Origin: Microbacterium gubbeenense DSM 15944
GTDB lineage: Bacteria > Actinomycetota > Actinomycetes > Actinomycetales > Microbacteriaceae
Length of the DNA: 64,000 nucleotides
Direction of reading: 5' to 3'
NCBI RefSeq assembly: GCF_000422745.1
Contig: NZ_AUGQ01000001.1
Span: 186,001-250,000 of the forward strand
This document shows, in pieces, positions 42,397 to 51,665 of this stretch. The position numbers and the translations under genes are program-made. The notes beneath the pieces were generated by a model. The model made no database searches, was not told the DNA's origin, and saw only the letters and a program-made list of their open reading frames with translations. The stretch's first letter is position 1; the number at the start of each line of letters is the position of its first letter.

Positions 42397-42802
42397 CGAG
42401 CGCGGCAGCGCGTCGCTCGAGTTCATCGTCGCCGGGCTGATCCTGCTCGTGCCGATCGTCTACCTGGTGCTCGCGCTCGGGGCGGTGCAGAACGCCGCGC
42501 TCGGTGCCGAGGCCACCGCGCGCTTCGTCGCGCGCACGATCGCCTCCGGCGACGAGGCCGCAGCGACCGTGGTGCGCGACAGCGTCGCGGCCGGGTACGG
42601 GCTCGATCCCGCATCCCTGGCGATCCGCGTCGAGTGCGTTCCCGCGGGCGCGCACTGCCCGGCGGCGGGCGCGACGGTTCTCGTCACGGTCTCCGACACC
42701 GTCTCGCTCCCCTTCATGCCCGACCTCTTCGGGCTCGCGGACGCCACGGCGATCCCGGTCGACGCGACCGGCACGTACCGCGTGGAGAGGCTGACCGAAT
42801 GA
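42371..42802 (+). CDS. TadE/TadF-like minor pseudopilin
   Basis: 143 residues with DDERGSASLEFIVAGLILLVPIVYLVLALGAVQNAALGAEATARFVART, the same Ser/Leu-Glu-Phe pseudopilin start as TadE. Extracellular part has two Cys (VECVPAGAHCP) that may form a disulfide. It overlaps the preceding gene by 26 nt, if the ATG at 42371 is used, and the next by 4 nt. Confidence 0.85.
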   Translation: MRPWNPRDDERGSASLEFIVAGLILLVPIVYLVLALGAVQNAALGAEATARFVARTIASGDEAAATVVRDSVAAGYGLDPASLAIRVECVPAGAHCPAAGATVLVTVSDTVSLPFMPDLFGLADATAIPVDATGTYRVERLTE

Positions 42803-43227
42803 TCGGCGCGGACGAGGTCGGGGACGACGAGCGCGGCAGCGTGCTGCCCCTCATCCTCGTGTACATGCTGCTCGGAATCGCGCTGACGCTGGTGTGCGCG
42901 AACGCGGTCTCGCTCTTCACCGCGCAGAAGCGCACGGATGCCCTGGCGGACGCCGCGGCGCTCGCGGCCTCCGATGGGTTCGAGATCGTCGCGGACGCGG
43001 GCGGGGCGCGGATCCGGCTCGACCCCGCTCTCGCGCGCCGTCAAGCCGAGGAGGTGCTCGCGGTCTCCCCCGTCGATGCGCACCTCGCCGAGATCACGAC
43101 CCCCGATCCGTCGACCGCCCGCGCCGTCGTCGCCACGACGTGGCATCCGATCATGCTCTCGCTCTTCGTGCCCGACGGCGTCGTGCTCGACGCGGTGGGC
43201 ACGAGCCGCGCCTCGCTCGCCGGCTGA
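42799..43227 (+). CDS. TadG/Rv3654-like pilus-associated protein
   Basis: 142 residues. ERGSVLPLILVYMLLGIALTLVCANAVSLFTAQKRTDALADAAALAASDGF is typical of TadG-type and actinobacterial helicase/secretion-neighbourhood pseudopilin proteins, with one N-terminal transmembrane helix and an extracellular domain. Last gene of the tad locus; 4-nt overlap (ATGA) with the gene before it. It converges on rdgB after 35 bp. Confidence 0.82.
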   Translation: MIGADEVGDDERGSVLPLILVYMLLGIALTLVCANAVSLFTAQKRTDALADAAALAASDGFEIVADAGGARIRLDPALARRQAEEVLAVSPVDAHLAEITTPDPSTARAVVATTWHPIMLSLFVPDGVVLDAVGTSRASLAG

Positions 43228-43262
43228 GGCCGGGCGAGAAGGCGCGGATCCGAGCGCTCGCG

Positions 43263-43850
43263 TCAGAGCGCCTCGAGCAGCGGCACGATCGCCTCGAGCG
43301 CGCGGGAGCGGTGCGAGACGGCGTTCTTCTCCGACGCCGTCAGCTCGGCCGCCGAACGGTCGTCGCCGTCGGGAACGAAGATCGGGTCGTATCCGAACCC
43401 GCCCTCGCCGCGCGGCTCGCGGGCCACGCGCCCCGGCCAGATCCCCTCGACCGTGTGCTCCTCGCCCTCGGGTGTCACGAGCGCGATCACCGAGGTGTAA
43501 TGCGCTGTGCGGTCCTCGTCGCGCGCGAGGTCGGAGATCTGGTCGAGCAGCAGCGCGAGGTTCGCCGAGTCGTCTTTGTCGTGCCCCGCCCAGTACGCCG
43601 AGAAGACGCCCGGCGATCCGCCGAGCACGTCGACGCAGATTCCGGAGTCGTCCGCGAGTGCGACGAGGCCCGTGTGCGCGGCCGCCGCGCGGGCCTTGAT
43701 GAGCGCGTTCGCCTGGAACGACGTGCCGTCCTCGACCGGCTCGGGGCCGTCGTAGGAGACGACCTCGATGTCGGGGCGCACGCGCGAGACGATCGACTGC
43801 AGCTCGGCGACCTTGTGCGCGTTGTGCGTCGCCAGTACGACTCGGATCAT
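43263..43850 (-). CDS. rdgB: Non-canonical purine NTP pyrophosphatase RdgB/HAM1
   Basis: 195-residue house-cleaning enzyme that hydrolyses dITP, ITP and XTP to monophosphates. [16 protein letters not shown], the [26 protein letters not shown] active-site block and [13 protein letters not shown] are diagnostic. ATG at 43850 overlaps the rph stop by 4 nt, the usual rph-rdgB arrangement in many bacteria. Confidence 0.96.
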   Translation of the reverse strand: MIRVVLATHNAHKVAELQSIVSRVRPDIEVVSYDGPEPVEDGTSFQANALIKARAAAAHTGLVALADDSGICVDVLGGSPGVFSAYWAGHDKDDSANLALLLDQISDLARDEDRTAHYTSVIALVTPEGEEHTVEGIWPGRVAREPRGEGGFGYDPIFVPDGDDRSAAELTASEKNAVSHRSRALEAIVPLLEAL

Positions 43851-44575
43851 CGGCCGAGCGCCGCCTGCTGCAGCTGGGTGAGGTCGGCGCAGCCCTTCGC
43901 GCCCAGCTCGAGCAGCTGATCCAACTCGGCCTTGTCGAACGGCGCGGCCTCCGCGGTCCCCTGCACCTCGACGAACTTGCCCGAACCGGTCATGACGATG
44001 TTCATGTCGGTGTCGGCGCGCGAGTCCTCCTCGTACGGCAGGTCGAGCATGGGGGTTTTGTCGATGATGCCCACCGAGATCGCGGCGATCGAGTCACTGA
44101 GCGGCGTGGCCTTCTTCGCGACGAAGCCCTTCTCCCGGCCCCACTCGATTGCGTCGACGAGGGCGACGTATGCGCCCGTGATCGACGCCGTGCGGGTGCC
44201 GCCATCGGCCTGCAGCACGTCGCAGTCGATGACGATCGTGTTCTCGCCGAGCGACTTCGTGTCGACGACGGCGCGCAGGGCACGGCCGATCAGGCGCGAG
44301 ATCTCGTGCGTGCGTCCGCCGATCTTGCCCTTCACGCTCTCGCGCGTCGAGCGATCGTTCGTGGCGCGGGGCAGCATCGCATACTCCGCCGTGACCCAGC
44401 CCTTGCCCTTGCCGGTGAGCCAGCGGGGCACGCCGTTCGTGAAGCTCGCCGTGCACAACACCTTCGTGCCGCCGAAGCTGATCAGGGCGGATCCCTCCGC
44501 CTGGCTGCTCCAGCCTCGTTCGATTGTGACGGGGCGGAGCTGGTCGAGTGCGCGACCGTCGGCGCGAGTTGTCAT
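43847..44575 (-). CDS. rph: Ribonuclease PH
   Basis: 242-residue phosphorolytic 3'-5' exoribonuclease that trims tRNA 3' ends. [52 protein letters not shown] and [25 protein letters not shown] mark RNase PH. AGAGGA lies upstream of the ATG at 44575. First gene of rph-rdgB; it follows murD2 after 65 bp. Confidence 0.96.
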   Translation of the reverse strand: MTTRADGRALDQLRPVTIERGWSSQAEGSALISFGGTKVLCTASFTNGVPRWLTGKGKGWVTAEYAMLPRATNDRSTRESVKGKIGGRTHEISRLIGRALRAVVDTKSLGENTIVIDCDVLQADGGTRTASITGAYVALVDAIEWGREKGFVAKKATPLSDSIAAISVGIIDKTPMLDLPYEEDSRADTDMNIVMTGSGKFVEVQGTAEAAPFDKAELDQLLELGAKGCADLTQLQQAALGR

Positions 44576-44640
44576 GGGGATCCTCTCAGAGCGATGCTTG
44601 TCAGCGCGGGCGCGATGGGCCCCGCGCACCACGTTCGACC

Positions 44641-45948
44641 CTACTGTGCGTGTTCGGCCGCGAAGCCGCGGAACGCGGCCGCGCGCGCCTCGTAGTCGGC
44701 GAACTCATCGAAACTCGGCGCGCCCGGCGAGAGCAGGATCGCGTCGCCGGACGCCGTCAGCGAGCGCGCGATGGCAACGGCGTCGGCGAAGCCGCTCGCG
44801 ACATGGATCCGCGCGGCGCGGCCCTGCGCCTCGCGGGCGAGGCGCGCCCCGGCGGGTCCCGTGCACACGAGCTCGACGTCGTCGCGCCCCGCGAGGGCGT
44901 CGACGATCGGCGAGAAGTCGAGGTCGCGCTCCGAACCGCCCGCGATCAGCGCGATGCGGGGCGCGACAACGCTCGTGAGCGCGGCGGCGACCGCCTGCGG
45001 CGCCGTGGCGAGCCCATCGTCGATCCAGGTGCGGCCGTCGCCCGACGGCACGACCTCGAGCCGGTGCGCGAGCGGGACGAACGTCGCGACCGCCTCGAGC
45101 GCGCGCGAGCGGTCCGACGCGCCGAGATAGGCATCGACGGCGGCCAGCGCGAGCGCGGCGTTCGTGAGATTGTGCGTGCCCACGAGATTCATGTCCGCAA
45201 GGGCGAGCGATCCGGCGCCGTCCCACGAGATCGCGCGCTCGGTCACCGCGATGCCGAGGCTCGCGGGCGAGAGCATCCGCGCGTCGCCCGCGACCGCGCG
45301 CACGCGGCGGCCGAGGTCGTCCGACGGATCCGGCACGACGACGGTGTCGGGGCCGAACGCCGCGAGGCGCAGCTTGTCGGCGACGTAGTTCTCGAACCCG
45401 CCGTGCCACGGCAGGTGCTCCGGGTACAGGGAGGTGATCACGGCCACGCGCGGCGACGCCGTGAGCTCTGCGGCCTGGTAGCTCGAGACTTCGGTCACGG
45501 CGCAGTCGATGTCGTCGCCGACGTGCGCGCCGACCGGGATGCCGATGTTTCCGGCCAGCTCGGCGGTGCGGCCGAGCGCGGTGAGGATGTGCTGCACGAG
45601 CGCCGAAGTCGTGCTCTTCCCCTTCGTGCCCGTGACGGCGATGACCCGGTCGCGGTTCTCCGTCAGCCAGAGGTCCATGAGCGACGTGATCGGAACGCCC
45701 GCGTCTCGCAGCGCGATGTACTCGCCGGACGTGTGCGGGATCCCCGGCGACTTCACGATGGCGCCGGCGCTCTGGAGCAGCGCCCACGCCGCGTCGCCCG
45801 TGACGACGCCGTCCGGCGCGGGTCCGGTCCCGGTGACCGCGATCACGGATCCGATTCCGCGGCCCGCGAGCTCGCGGTGCGCGGCCATGCCCTCGCGCCC
45901 GGCGCCCCAGATGACGACATCGCGTGCCGCCAGCTCGTCAAATCTCAC
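44641..45948 (-). CDS. murD2: MurD2-type ligase (UDP-MurNAc-L-Ala--L-glutamate ligase)
   Basis: 435-residue Mur ligase. Rossmann-like N-terminal domain ([13 protein letters not shown]), ATPase domain with the P-loop VTGTKGKST (105-113), middle [11 protein letters not shown], and a C-terminal domain with PLAHRLEVV and [17 protein letters not shown]. It resembles MurD but sits in an 11-nt overlap with murL, the partner in the alternative pathway described in Xanthomonas, where MurD2 adds L-Glu (not D-Glu) to UDP-MurNAc-L-Ala and MurL then epimerises it. GTG start at 45948. Context, more than motif, separates it from canonical MurD; a canonical murD may exist in the dcw cluster elsewhere. Confidence 0.82.
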   Translation of the reverse strand: MRFDELAARDVVIWGAGREGMAAHRELAGRGIGSVIAVTGTGPAPDGVVTGDAAWALLQSAGAIVKSPGIPHTSGEYIALRDAGVPITSLMDLWLTENRDRVIAVTGTKGKSTTSALVQHILTALGRTAELAGNIGIPVGAHVGDDIDCAVTEVSSYQAAELTASPRVAVITSLYPEHLPWHGGFENYVADKLRLAAFGPDTVVVPDPSDDLGRRVRAVAGDARMLSPASLGIAVTERAISWDGAGSLALADMNLVGTHNLTNAALALAAVDAYLGASDRSRALEAVATFVPLAHRLEVVPSGDGRTWIDDGLATAPQAVAAALTSVVAPRIALIAGGSERDLDFSPIVDALAGRDDVELVCTGPAGARLAREAQGRAARIHVASGFADAVAIARSLTASGDAILLSPGAPSFDEFADYEARAAAFRGFAAEHAQ

Positions 45949-47272
45949 GCGCGACCGCCTCGAGCTCGGGCGAGAGGAAGTGCTCGGATCCGCGCCACGC
46001 GAACACGCTGTCGCGCTCGGCATCCGTCGACGACACGGCCCGGACCTCGGGCCGGGCGAGGAACGGATGACCGGCCCAGTCGTCGCGGTCCCGCAGCATG
46101 TCGAGCGCGACGCGGCACTCGTCGGGCTCTCCGACGCACTCAAACGGCTTGAACAGGCCGTCCACGCCGAGCAGCTCGAGGAAGCCCTCGGTCTGCTGCT
46201 CGTCCGCGAACAGGTCGCGTCCGGCGAAGATCTGAAGCAGCGCGTCGCGGCTGAGGAAGGGCGCGAGGATGAGGAAGACGAACCGGCACTTCGGGCACTC
46301 GCCGCACCAGGTGGCGTCGGCGGCCGCGCTCATGCGGAACGCGCGGTTGCAGCTCGTGAAGACCGAGTGGTACGCCGGGTGCTGTGCGAACCGGCGCGCG
46401 ATGCGGATCTCGGTGATCGGGCGCAGGAGCGAGACGTAGTCGGGCGCGCCGTGAGGGAGGCTCTGGCGCAGCAGCGCCTCGAACTCGCTGCTCTTCGACC
46501 ACTGGTGGTTGATGTCGCGGCCCGCCCATCGCTGGTTGCCGTAGGACGCGCTCGCCTCGTTGCTGAACACGACGGTGCCGTACCCGTTCGCCGCGGCGGT
46601 GATCAGCGCGATGAGGGAGTTGATGGCCGTCACCGGCACGTGGCCGTTGGGCGCGCCCTCGCCGTTGAGCCGCAGCAGCAGCGGGGCGATCCGGCGCTTC
46701 GCGCGCTCGAGGCCGATGCCCGCGACCTCGGCCGTGGCCTCGATGGGCCCGCGCGGATTGATCGCGAACAGCCCGACCTCGATGCCTGAGGCCTTCAGCG
46801 CCTCGATCGACACGACCGAGTCCTTGCCGCCGCCGACCGCCACGAGCGAACGCGCTCCGGTTCGCTCCCGGCCTGCCGGCACCGGATCCGCGAGCGACGG
46901 CGCGAGGACGACGGGATCGAGGACCTCGGGCAGGTCGTTGACGATCGCGAACTCGCCGAGACCGCCCGTGATCAGCTCCGTGACGAACCGGCGTTCGGCG
47001 GACGTCAGGCCGCCCGGAACGGCGAAGGTCGTCGGCGCGAAGGCCTTGAAGTAGCTCAGGGACGCCGCGAGGGCGAGCAGTCGCGCGAGGCCCTCGGTCA
47101 GGGGCGAATCCGGGATCTCGCCGGGGATCTCGACCTCCTCGACGAACTCGTAGATCGGCCCGTCGTCGCCCGCGGCCGCGTACCGCAGCCGGATCAGGTT
47201 TCCCCGTGTCTCCGGCTGCCTCACCTCGAACCGAGTGACGGCCGAACGTGCCTCGGAGAATGCGATTCCCAT
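45938..47272 (-). CDS. murL: MurL, UDP-MurNAc-L-Ala-L-Glu epimerase
   Basis: 444 residues. An N-terminal domain of about 140 residues leads to an ATP-pyrophosphatase-like loop VAVGGGKDSVVSIEAL (GGGKDS 147-152), FSNEASASYGNQRWAG (about 237-251) and a Cys cluster, WCGECPKCRF (Cys323/326/329), as in the MurL family. In Xanthomonas, MurL inverts the terminal L-Glu of UDP-MurNAc-L-Ala-L-Glu in an ATP-dependent reaction, giving the D-Glu needed for the peptide stem without glutamate racemase. Coupled to murD2 (11-nt overlap). Start ATG 47272 has TAGATT 8 nt upstream; longer frames run into the divergent pncB promoter. TilS/ExsB-like proteins are the alternative reading but fit less well. Confidence 0.85.
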   Translation of the reverse strand: MGIAFSEARSAVTRFEVRQPETRGNLIRLRYAAAGDDGPIYEFVEEVEIPGEIPDSPLTEGLARLLALAASLSYFKAFAPTTFAVPGGLTSAERRFVTELITGGLGEFAIVNDLPEVLDPVVLAPSLADPVPAGRERTGARSLVAVGGGKDSVVSIEALKASGIEVGLFAINPRGPIEATAEVAGIGLERAKRRIAPLLLRLNGEGAPNGHVPVTAINSLIALITAAANGYGTVVFSNEASASYGNQRWAGRDINHQWSKSSEFEALLRQSLPHGAPDYVSLLRPITEIRIARRFAQHPAYHSVFTSCNRAFRMSAAADATWCGECPKCRFVFLILAPFLSRDALLQIFAGRDLFADEQQTEGFLELLGVDGLFKPFECVGEPDECRVALDMLRDRDDWAGHPFLARPEVRAVSSTDAERDSVFAWRGSEHFLSPELEAVAREI

Positions 47273-47280
47273 AGCGGTCA

Positions 47281-47353
47281 AATCTACACGGCCGTGCCCT
47301 CGAAAGCCCCGGACGCACGCCTGCCGATGACCGCCGCCGCACGCCAGTAGAGT
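47281..47353. promoter_or_regulatory. Divergent leaderless promoters of murL and pncB
   Basis: Minus strand TAGATT (47281-47286) lies 8 nt before the murL ATG; plus strand TAGAGT (47348-47353) lies exactly 7 nt before the pncB ATG. Neither gene has a Shine-Dalgarno. The 88-bp region has no other visible element. Confidence 0.5.
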
Positions 47354-47360
47354 GGCGATC

Positions 47361-48659
47361 ATGCTTCAGTCGACCGCGCTCTTGACGGATCGTTACGAAC
47401 TCACGATGCTCGACGCGTCGCTGCGCGACGGCACGGCGCATCGTCGATGCGTGTTCGAGCTGTTCGGCAGGCGGCTATCGGGCGGCCGTCGATTCGGCGT
47501 CGCGGCGGGCCAGGGGCGCCTGATGTCGCTGCTGCGAGACTTCCGCTTCTCCGACGACGACCTGCGATTCCTCCGCGACCAGCGGGTCGTGGGCCCCGAG
47601 ACGCTGACGTACCTCGAGAACTACCGCTTCTCCGGATCCATCGCGGGCTACCGCGAAGGCGAGCTGTATTTCCCGGAGTCGCCGCTGCTGACGGTCGAGG
47701 CCACGTTCGCCGACGCCGTGATCCTCGAAACGCTCGCGCTGAGCGTGCTGAACTTCGACTCGGCGGTCGCGACCGCCGCGGCGCGCATGTCGATCGCCGC
47801 GGGCGATCGCCCGATCGCCGAGATGGGATCCCGTCGGGCCCACGAGTACGGCGCCGTCGCCGCCGCGCGCGCGGCCTATATTGCCGGGTTCACGTCGACG
47901 AGCAATCTCGAGGCGGGGCGCACCTGGGGCGTGCCCACCATGGGCACGGCGGCGCACGCCTGGACCCTCCTGCACGACACGGAGGAGGACGCGTTCCGCG
48001 CGCAGATCGACGCCCACGGAACCGGCACTGCCCTGCTGGTCGACACCTACGACATCTCGGAGGGCGTGCGCACGGCGGTCGAGATCGCGGGGCCGCAGCT
48101 GGGCGGCGTTCGCATCGACTCCGGCGATCTGCCGCTGGTCGCGGCGGACGTTCGCGATCACCTCGACCGGCTCGGAGCGACCGGCACGCGCATCACCGTC
48201 ACGAGTGATCTCGACGAGTACGCGATCGCGGCGCTCGCGGCGTCGCCGGTCGACTCGTACGGCGTCGGCACCTCGCTCGTGACGGGATCCGGATACCCGA
48301 CGGCCGGCCTCGTCTACAAGCTCGTGGCCCGCCAGGACGCGTCGGGCGCATGGATCCCGGTGGCGAAGAAGGCGCAGGACAAGGGATCGACGGGTGGGCG
48401 CAAGCAGGCCTTCCGCCGCGTCGAGCGCGGCACCGCGACCGAGGAGATCGTGCGTCTCACGATGGATGCGACCGTGCCGGAGGGCTCGCGCCCCCTCGTC
48501 GTGCCGTTCGTCGACGGAGGCGAGTTCGATTCGAGCCACGAGGGCCCGGCCGGTGTCGTCGCCGCGCGGGCGCACCACGCGCGCGCACGCCAGGAGCTGC
48601 CCGTGCGCGCGCTCGCGCTCAGCAAGTCGGATCCGGCGATCCCGACCGTCTCCGCCTGA
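47361..48659 (+). CDS. pncB: Nicotinate phosphoribosyltransferase
   Basis: Makes nicotinate mononucleotide from nicotinate and PRPP in NAD salvage. 432 residues. LLTDRYELTMLDA at the N-terminus, VFELFGRRLSGGRRFGVAAG, RRAHEYGAVAAARAAYIAGFTSTSN, the PRPP/phosphate-site GVRIDSGDLPLVA, and GVGTSLVTG are PncB blocks; the active-site His is in MGTAAHAW. ATG at 47361 is preferred over the in-frame GTG at 47352 because TAGAGT sits 7 nt upstream (leaderless). Divergent from murL, convergent on the DUF3039 gene (17-bp gap). Confidence 0.95.
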   Translation: MLQSTALLTDRYELTMLDASLRDGTAHRRCVFELFGRRLSGGRRFGVAAGQGRLMSLLRDFRFSDDDLRFLRDQRVVGPETLTYLENYRFSGSIAGYREGELYFPESPLLTVEATFADAVILETLALSVLNFDSAVATAAARMSIAAGDRPIAEMGSRRAHEYGAVAAARAAYIAGFTSTSNLEAGRTWGVPTMGTAAHAWTLLHDTEEDAFRAQIDAHGTGTALLVDTYDISEGVRTAVEIAGPQLGGVRIDSGDLPLVAADVRDHLDRLGATGTRITVTSDLDEYAIAALAASPVDSYGVGTSLVTGSGYPTAGLVYKLVARQDASGAWIPVAKKAQDKGSTGGRKQAFRRVERGTATEEIVRLTMDATVPEGSRPLVVPFVDGGEFDSSHEGPAGVVAARAHHARARQELPVRALALSKSDPAIPTVSA

Positions 48660-48676
48660 GGCGGAACCGGGCGCCG

Positions 48677-48943
48677 CTACTTCCGAAGGTCCTCGTAGAT
48701 CTCTTTGCAGGTCGGACAGACCGGAAACTTCTCGGGATCGCGCCCGGGGGTCCACTTCTTCCCACAGAGGGCGCGCACGGGCTTGCCCGTGATCGCCGAC
48801 TCCATGATCTTGTCCTTCTGCACGTAATGGCTGAAGCGTTCGTGGTCGCCCGGATCCTGAGTCTGCTCTTCGATGAGCTCTCTCAGTTCCCGGTCAAGAA
48901 GTGCGGTGCCGCCCCCATCGGGGCTGTCGAGTGGCGTGCTCAT
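48677..48943 (-). CDS. DUF3039 domain protein
   Basis: 88-residue small actinobacterial protein of unknown function. After an acidic start (LLDRELRELIEEQTQDPGDHERFSHYV) comes a C-terminal zinc-ribbon-like part with ALCGKKWTPGRDPEKFPVCPTCKEIYEDL, whose Cys residues could bind a metal. Start at 48943 is supported by TACAAT exactly 7 nt upstream (leaderless); a longer frame upstream is Ser/Cys-rich and not protein-like. Location between pncB and an ABC exporter gives no functional clue. Confidence 0.88.
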   Translation of the reverse strand: MSTPLDSPDGGGTALLDRELRELIEEQTQDPGDHERFSHYVQKDKIMESAITGKPVRALCGKKWTPGRDPEKFPVCPTCKEIYEDLRK

Positions 48944-48950
48944 GTTCTCG

Positions 48951-48956
48951 ATTGTA
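48951..48956 (-). promoter_or_regulatory. Leaderless promoter -10 (TACAAT) of the DUF3039 gene
   Basis: TACAAT on the minus strand, 7 nt before the ATG at 48943. Close to the ideal -10, so transcription should begin at the A of the start codon. Confidence 0.6.
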
Positions 48957-48980
48957 GAGGGAATTCGAGGGCGTGGCTCG

Positions 48981-50522
48981 TCAGAGCGCGCGCCCGACAT
49001 CGACGAGCAGGTGCCCGCGGCGCTGGAACACGAGTGCGCCGATGAGCACGCCGACGACGAGCGCGCCGACTCCGGTGACCGCGCCGCGCAGAAGCACGTC
49101 ATCGTCGAGCTGCGCGCCGCCGAGCAGCGTCTCGACGGCGGGGATCATCGTCGGCACGGCGGCGGCGACGGTGAGGATCAGGACCAGCGTCGGGGCGATC
49201 GCCCCGCGGGCCCCGAGGCGCTGCGGCTGCCGGAAGGGGCTGTCGCCCGGGCGCGCCACGGCGTACGGCGCGGCCGCCGAGGAGATGCTCGACAGCCCGA
49301 ACCCGGTGAGCGTCAGCGCGAGGGCGACCCCGATCAGGGCGGGCAGGTGATCCCACGCATCCGCGAACGAGGCCGTGAGCGCGATGGTCGCCGATAGGAC
49401 GGGAATCGCGAACAGCGTGACCGGTACGAGGCGCCCGAGGCGATCCGCGATTCCGCGCACACCGGTCACGAGGTGCAGCCACAGCGCTTCCGAGTCGTAC
49501 GCGAGGTCGTTGTGCGCGATCCAGCCGATGAACGCGGCGATGATCGGCAACGGCACGAGAGCGACGATGTCCGCGGGAACGCCGGCGATGAGCAGCGGAA
49601 CGATCGGCAACAGGCCCGCCACGGGGATGATCACGAGGTTCGCGAGGTATCGCACGTCGGCCGCCCAGTAGATGACGCCGCGCGCGCCGATCGCGCCGGT
49701 CGCCGTGCGCGGGAACACGCCGAGCCACCCCAGCCCGGAGCGCTGCGCGCCCGGCGCCTGAGGGAGGGACGAGAACGCGCGGCGCACGATGAGCGCCCAT
49801 CCGGCCGCGGCGGCGACGAGCGTCGCGATCGCGACGATGGAGATCGCGGTCGATCCGCCGGTGATCAGGCCGGCCGCCGCGCCGATCGGGGTGACAGCGA
49901 GCACATCGGCGACCCGGATCGCGAGCGCCGGCGCCCCGAGCTGCCACGACGCGGAGAGCGCGTAGCTGACGGCCGGCACGACCACGGCGATGCCGATGAG
50001 CACGGCGAGCACGGCACCCTCCCGGGTGCGCCCGCCGAGGCGGATCCGCACGAGCGCGGCGTAGCCGAGGCGTGCGAACAGCGCGCAGGTGAAGACGTGG
50101 CACGCGACGCCGGCGACGGCGATCCAGGCGGGTGCGCCGTGCGCGATGCTCGCGGTCGCGAGCCCGATGTCGAACGCGACAACCGCGAGGATCGGCACGC
50201 TGATCACGCTCGCGAGCGCCCCGCCGAGGGCGACGCCCGATCGCGGAACGGGCAGCAGCGCGAACGACGCGGGATCGAGGGGATCCGGGCGCGCGGACCC
50301 GGCCGGCGCGATGAAGAACGCGAGCGCGAGGAGGGATCCGGCAACGACGGTGACGACCCGCGCGGTGTCGACCGGCAGGCTGGCGAGGGCGAGGGCGCCC
50401 CAGACACCGAGGCCCGTCGCGATGACGACGCAGACGAGCACGACGACGGCGCGGAGCAACCGGTGCGATCGGTACGGCGCAAGCGCTTCGACAGCCCTCA
50501 GGCGGAGGACGTGTGCAACCAC
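48981..50522 (-). CDS. ABC-2-like exporter membrane protein
   Basis: 513 residues, about 12 predicted transmembrane segments in two halves. N-terminal LLRAVVVLVCVVIATGLGVWGALALASL; middle loop GAIGARGVIYWAADVRYLANLVIIPVAGLLPIV. No ATPase motif. Its GTG start lies 25 nt inside the ABC ATPase gene, so the two form one exporter, of the type annotated as ABC-2 transporter permease in actinobacteria. The substrate is unknown; drug, peptide or lipid export are all possible. Confidence 0.83.
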   Translation of the reverse strand: MVAHVLRLRAVEALAPYRSHRLLRAVVVLVCVVIATGLGVWGALALASLPVDTARVVTVVAGSLLALAFFIAPAGSARPDPLDPASFALLPVPRSGVALGGALASVISVPILAVVAFDIGLATASIAHGAPAWIAVAGVACHVFTCALFARLGYAALVRIRLGGRTREGAVLAVLIGIAVVVPAVSYALSASWQLGAPALAIRVADVLAVTPIGAAAGLITGGSTAISIVAIATLVAAAAGWALIVRRAFSSLPQAPGAQRSGLGWLGVFPRTATGAIGARGVIYWAADVRYLANLVIIPVAGLLPIVPLLIAGVPADIVALVPLPIIAAFIGWIAHNDLAYDSEALWLHLVTGVRGIADRLGRLVPVTLFAIPVLSATIALTASFADAWDHLPALIGVALALTLTGFGLSSISSAAAPYAVARPGDSPFRQPQRLGARGAIAPTLVLILTVAAAVPTMIPAVETLLGGAQLDDDVLLRGAVTGVGALVVGVLIGALVFQRRGHLLVDVGRAL

Positions 50523-51526
50523 TCGAGCCCGCCCCCTTCCGTGCCGCTTCCGCTGAGGTCGATGAACCGCTGCTCGAGCGTCATCTCGCCGCGCACTTCG
50601 TCAACCGTGCCCTCGGCGAGCACCTGGCCGGTCACGAGGACTGAGATGCGCGAACACATGCGCTCGATCAGGCTCATGCTGTGCCCCGAGAGGATCACGG
50701 TGCCGCCGCCCGCGACGTAGGTGCGGAGCACGTCGAGAAGCTTCTGGGACGAGATCGGGTCGACCGATTCGAACGGCTCGTCGAGCACGAGCAGGCGCGG
50801 TGCATGGATCATGGCGCACGCGAGCATGAGCTTCTTCGTCATGCCGGTGGAGTAGTCGGATACGGCACGGCCGAGCGCGGGCGCCAGGTCGAAGGCCTCG
50901 GCGAGCTCGTTCGCGCGCTCTCGCGCCGAGCGCGCCGACAGCCCGCGCAGCGAGCCGACGTAGTGCAGCAGCTGACGACCCGACAGGCGGTCGAACGTGC
51001 GCATGCGGTCGGGCAGCACGCCCATGAGGCGCTTGGCCGCGCGGGGATTCGCGCGAGCGTCCTCGCCGAACACGCGGATCTCCCCGCGATCCGCGCGCAG
51101 CAGCCCGGAGATCATCGACAGCGTCGTCGTCTTGCCCGCGCCGTTCGGTCCGACGAGCCCGTAGAAGGATCCCGCCGGAACGCTCAGGTCGATGCCCGCG
51201 ACCGCGGGCTCGCCCCGGTACGTCTTCACGACGCCGCGCAGTTCGAGGGCGAGCGCGGGTTCTGACTCGCTCACCGCGTGCGGTGCGCCGGACGGGGCCG
51301 CGTCAGTCTCGGCGGCGTCGATCTCGGCAGCGTCATCGGCTGGGGCCTCGGATGCATCGTCGGCGTCGGACGACGCCTCTGCGACGCGGTCATCCTCGAG
51401 CCGACGCGCAGCGTCTCCGGCGGTCTCTGCCGGTTTCGGCGGCGCGGGCACCAGGTCCGCGACTTCCGCGTCGGACGCGGGCTCTTCGCGCACGGCTGTC
51501 CCCTTCTGCCCCGGCGATCTCGTCAC
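50498..51526 (-). CDS. ABC transporter ATP-binding protein with acidic N-terminal extension
   Basis: 342 residues. The ATPase domain begins near residue 82 (LELRGVVKTYRGEPAVAGIDLS): Walker A GPNGAGKTT, signature YSTGMTKKLMLACAM (a variant LSGGQ typical of exporters), Walker B RLLVLDEPFESVD and switch SGHSMSLIE. The first 80 residues are a disordered Asp/Ala/Glu/Pro-rich extension (ASSDADDASEAPADDAAE) of unknown role. Start GTG 51526; an internal GTG 12 codons later (REEPASDAE) is an alternative. Partner is the membrane protein overlapping its 3' end. Confidence 0.9.
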   Translation of the reverse strand: MTRSPGQKGTAVREEPASDAEVADLVPAPPKPAETAGDAARRLEDDRVAEASSDADDASEAPADDAAEIDAAETDAAPSGAPHAVSESEPALALELRGVVKTYRGEPAVAGIDLSVPAGSFYGLVGPNGAGKTTTLSMISGLLRADRGEIRVFGEDARANPRAAKRLMGVLPDRMRTFDRLSGRQLLHYVGSLRGLSARSARERANELAEAFDLAPALGRAVSDYSTGMTKKLMLACAMIHAPRLLVLDEPFESVDPISSQKLLDVLRTYVAGGGTVILSGHSMSLIERMCSRISVLVTGQVLAEGTVDEVRGEMTLEQRFIDLSGSGTEGGGLEWLHTSSA

Positions 51527-51665
51527 CGCCCCAATCTAGCAATCGGATCGCGAACAGCCTCCGCGCCACGGCGGCGGGCGGCGGGAATCCTCCAGATCCG
51601 CCGCACAATCCTGCGTTTTTCAGCATCGGTTGGTATCCTGGCAACAGACAAGGGATGAATTCCTG

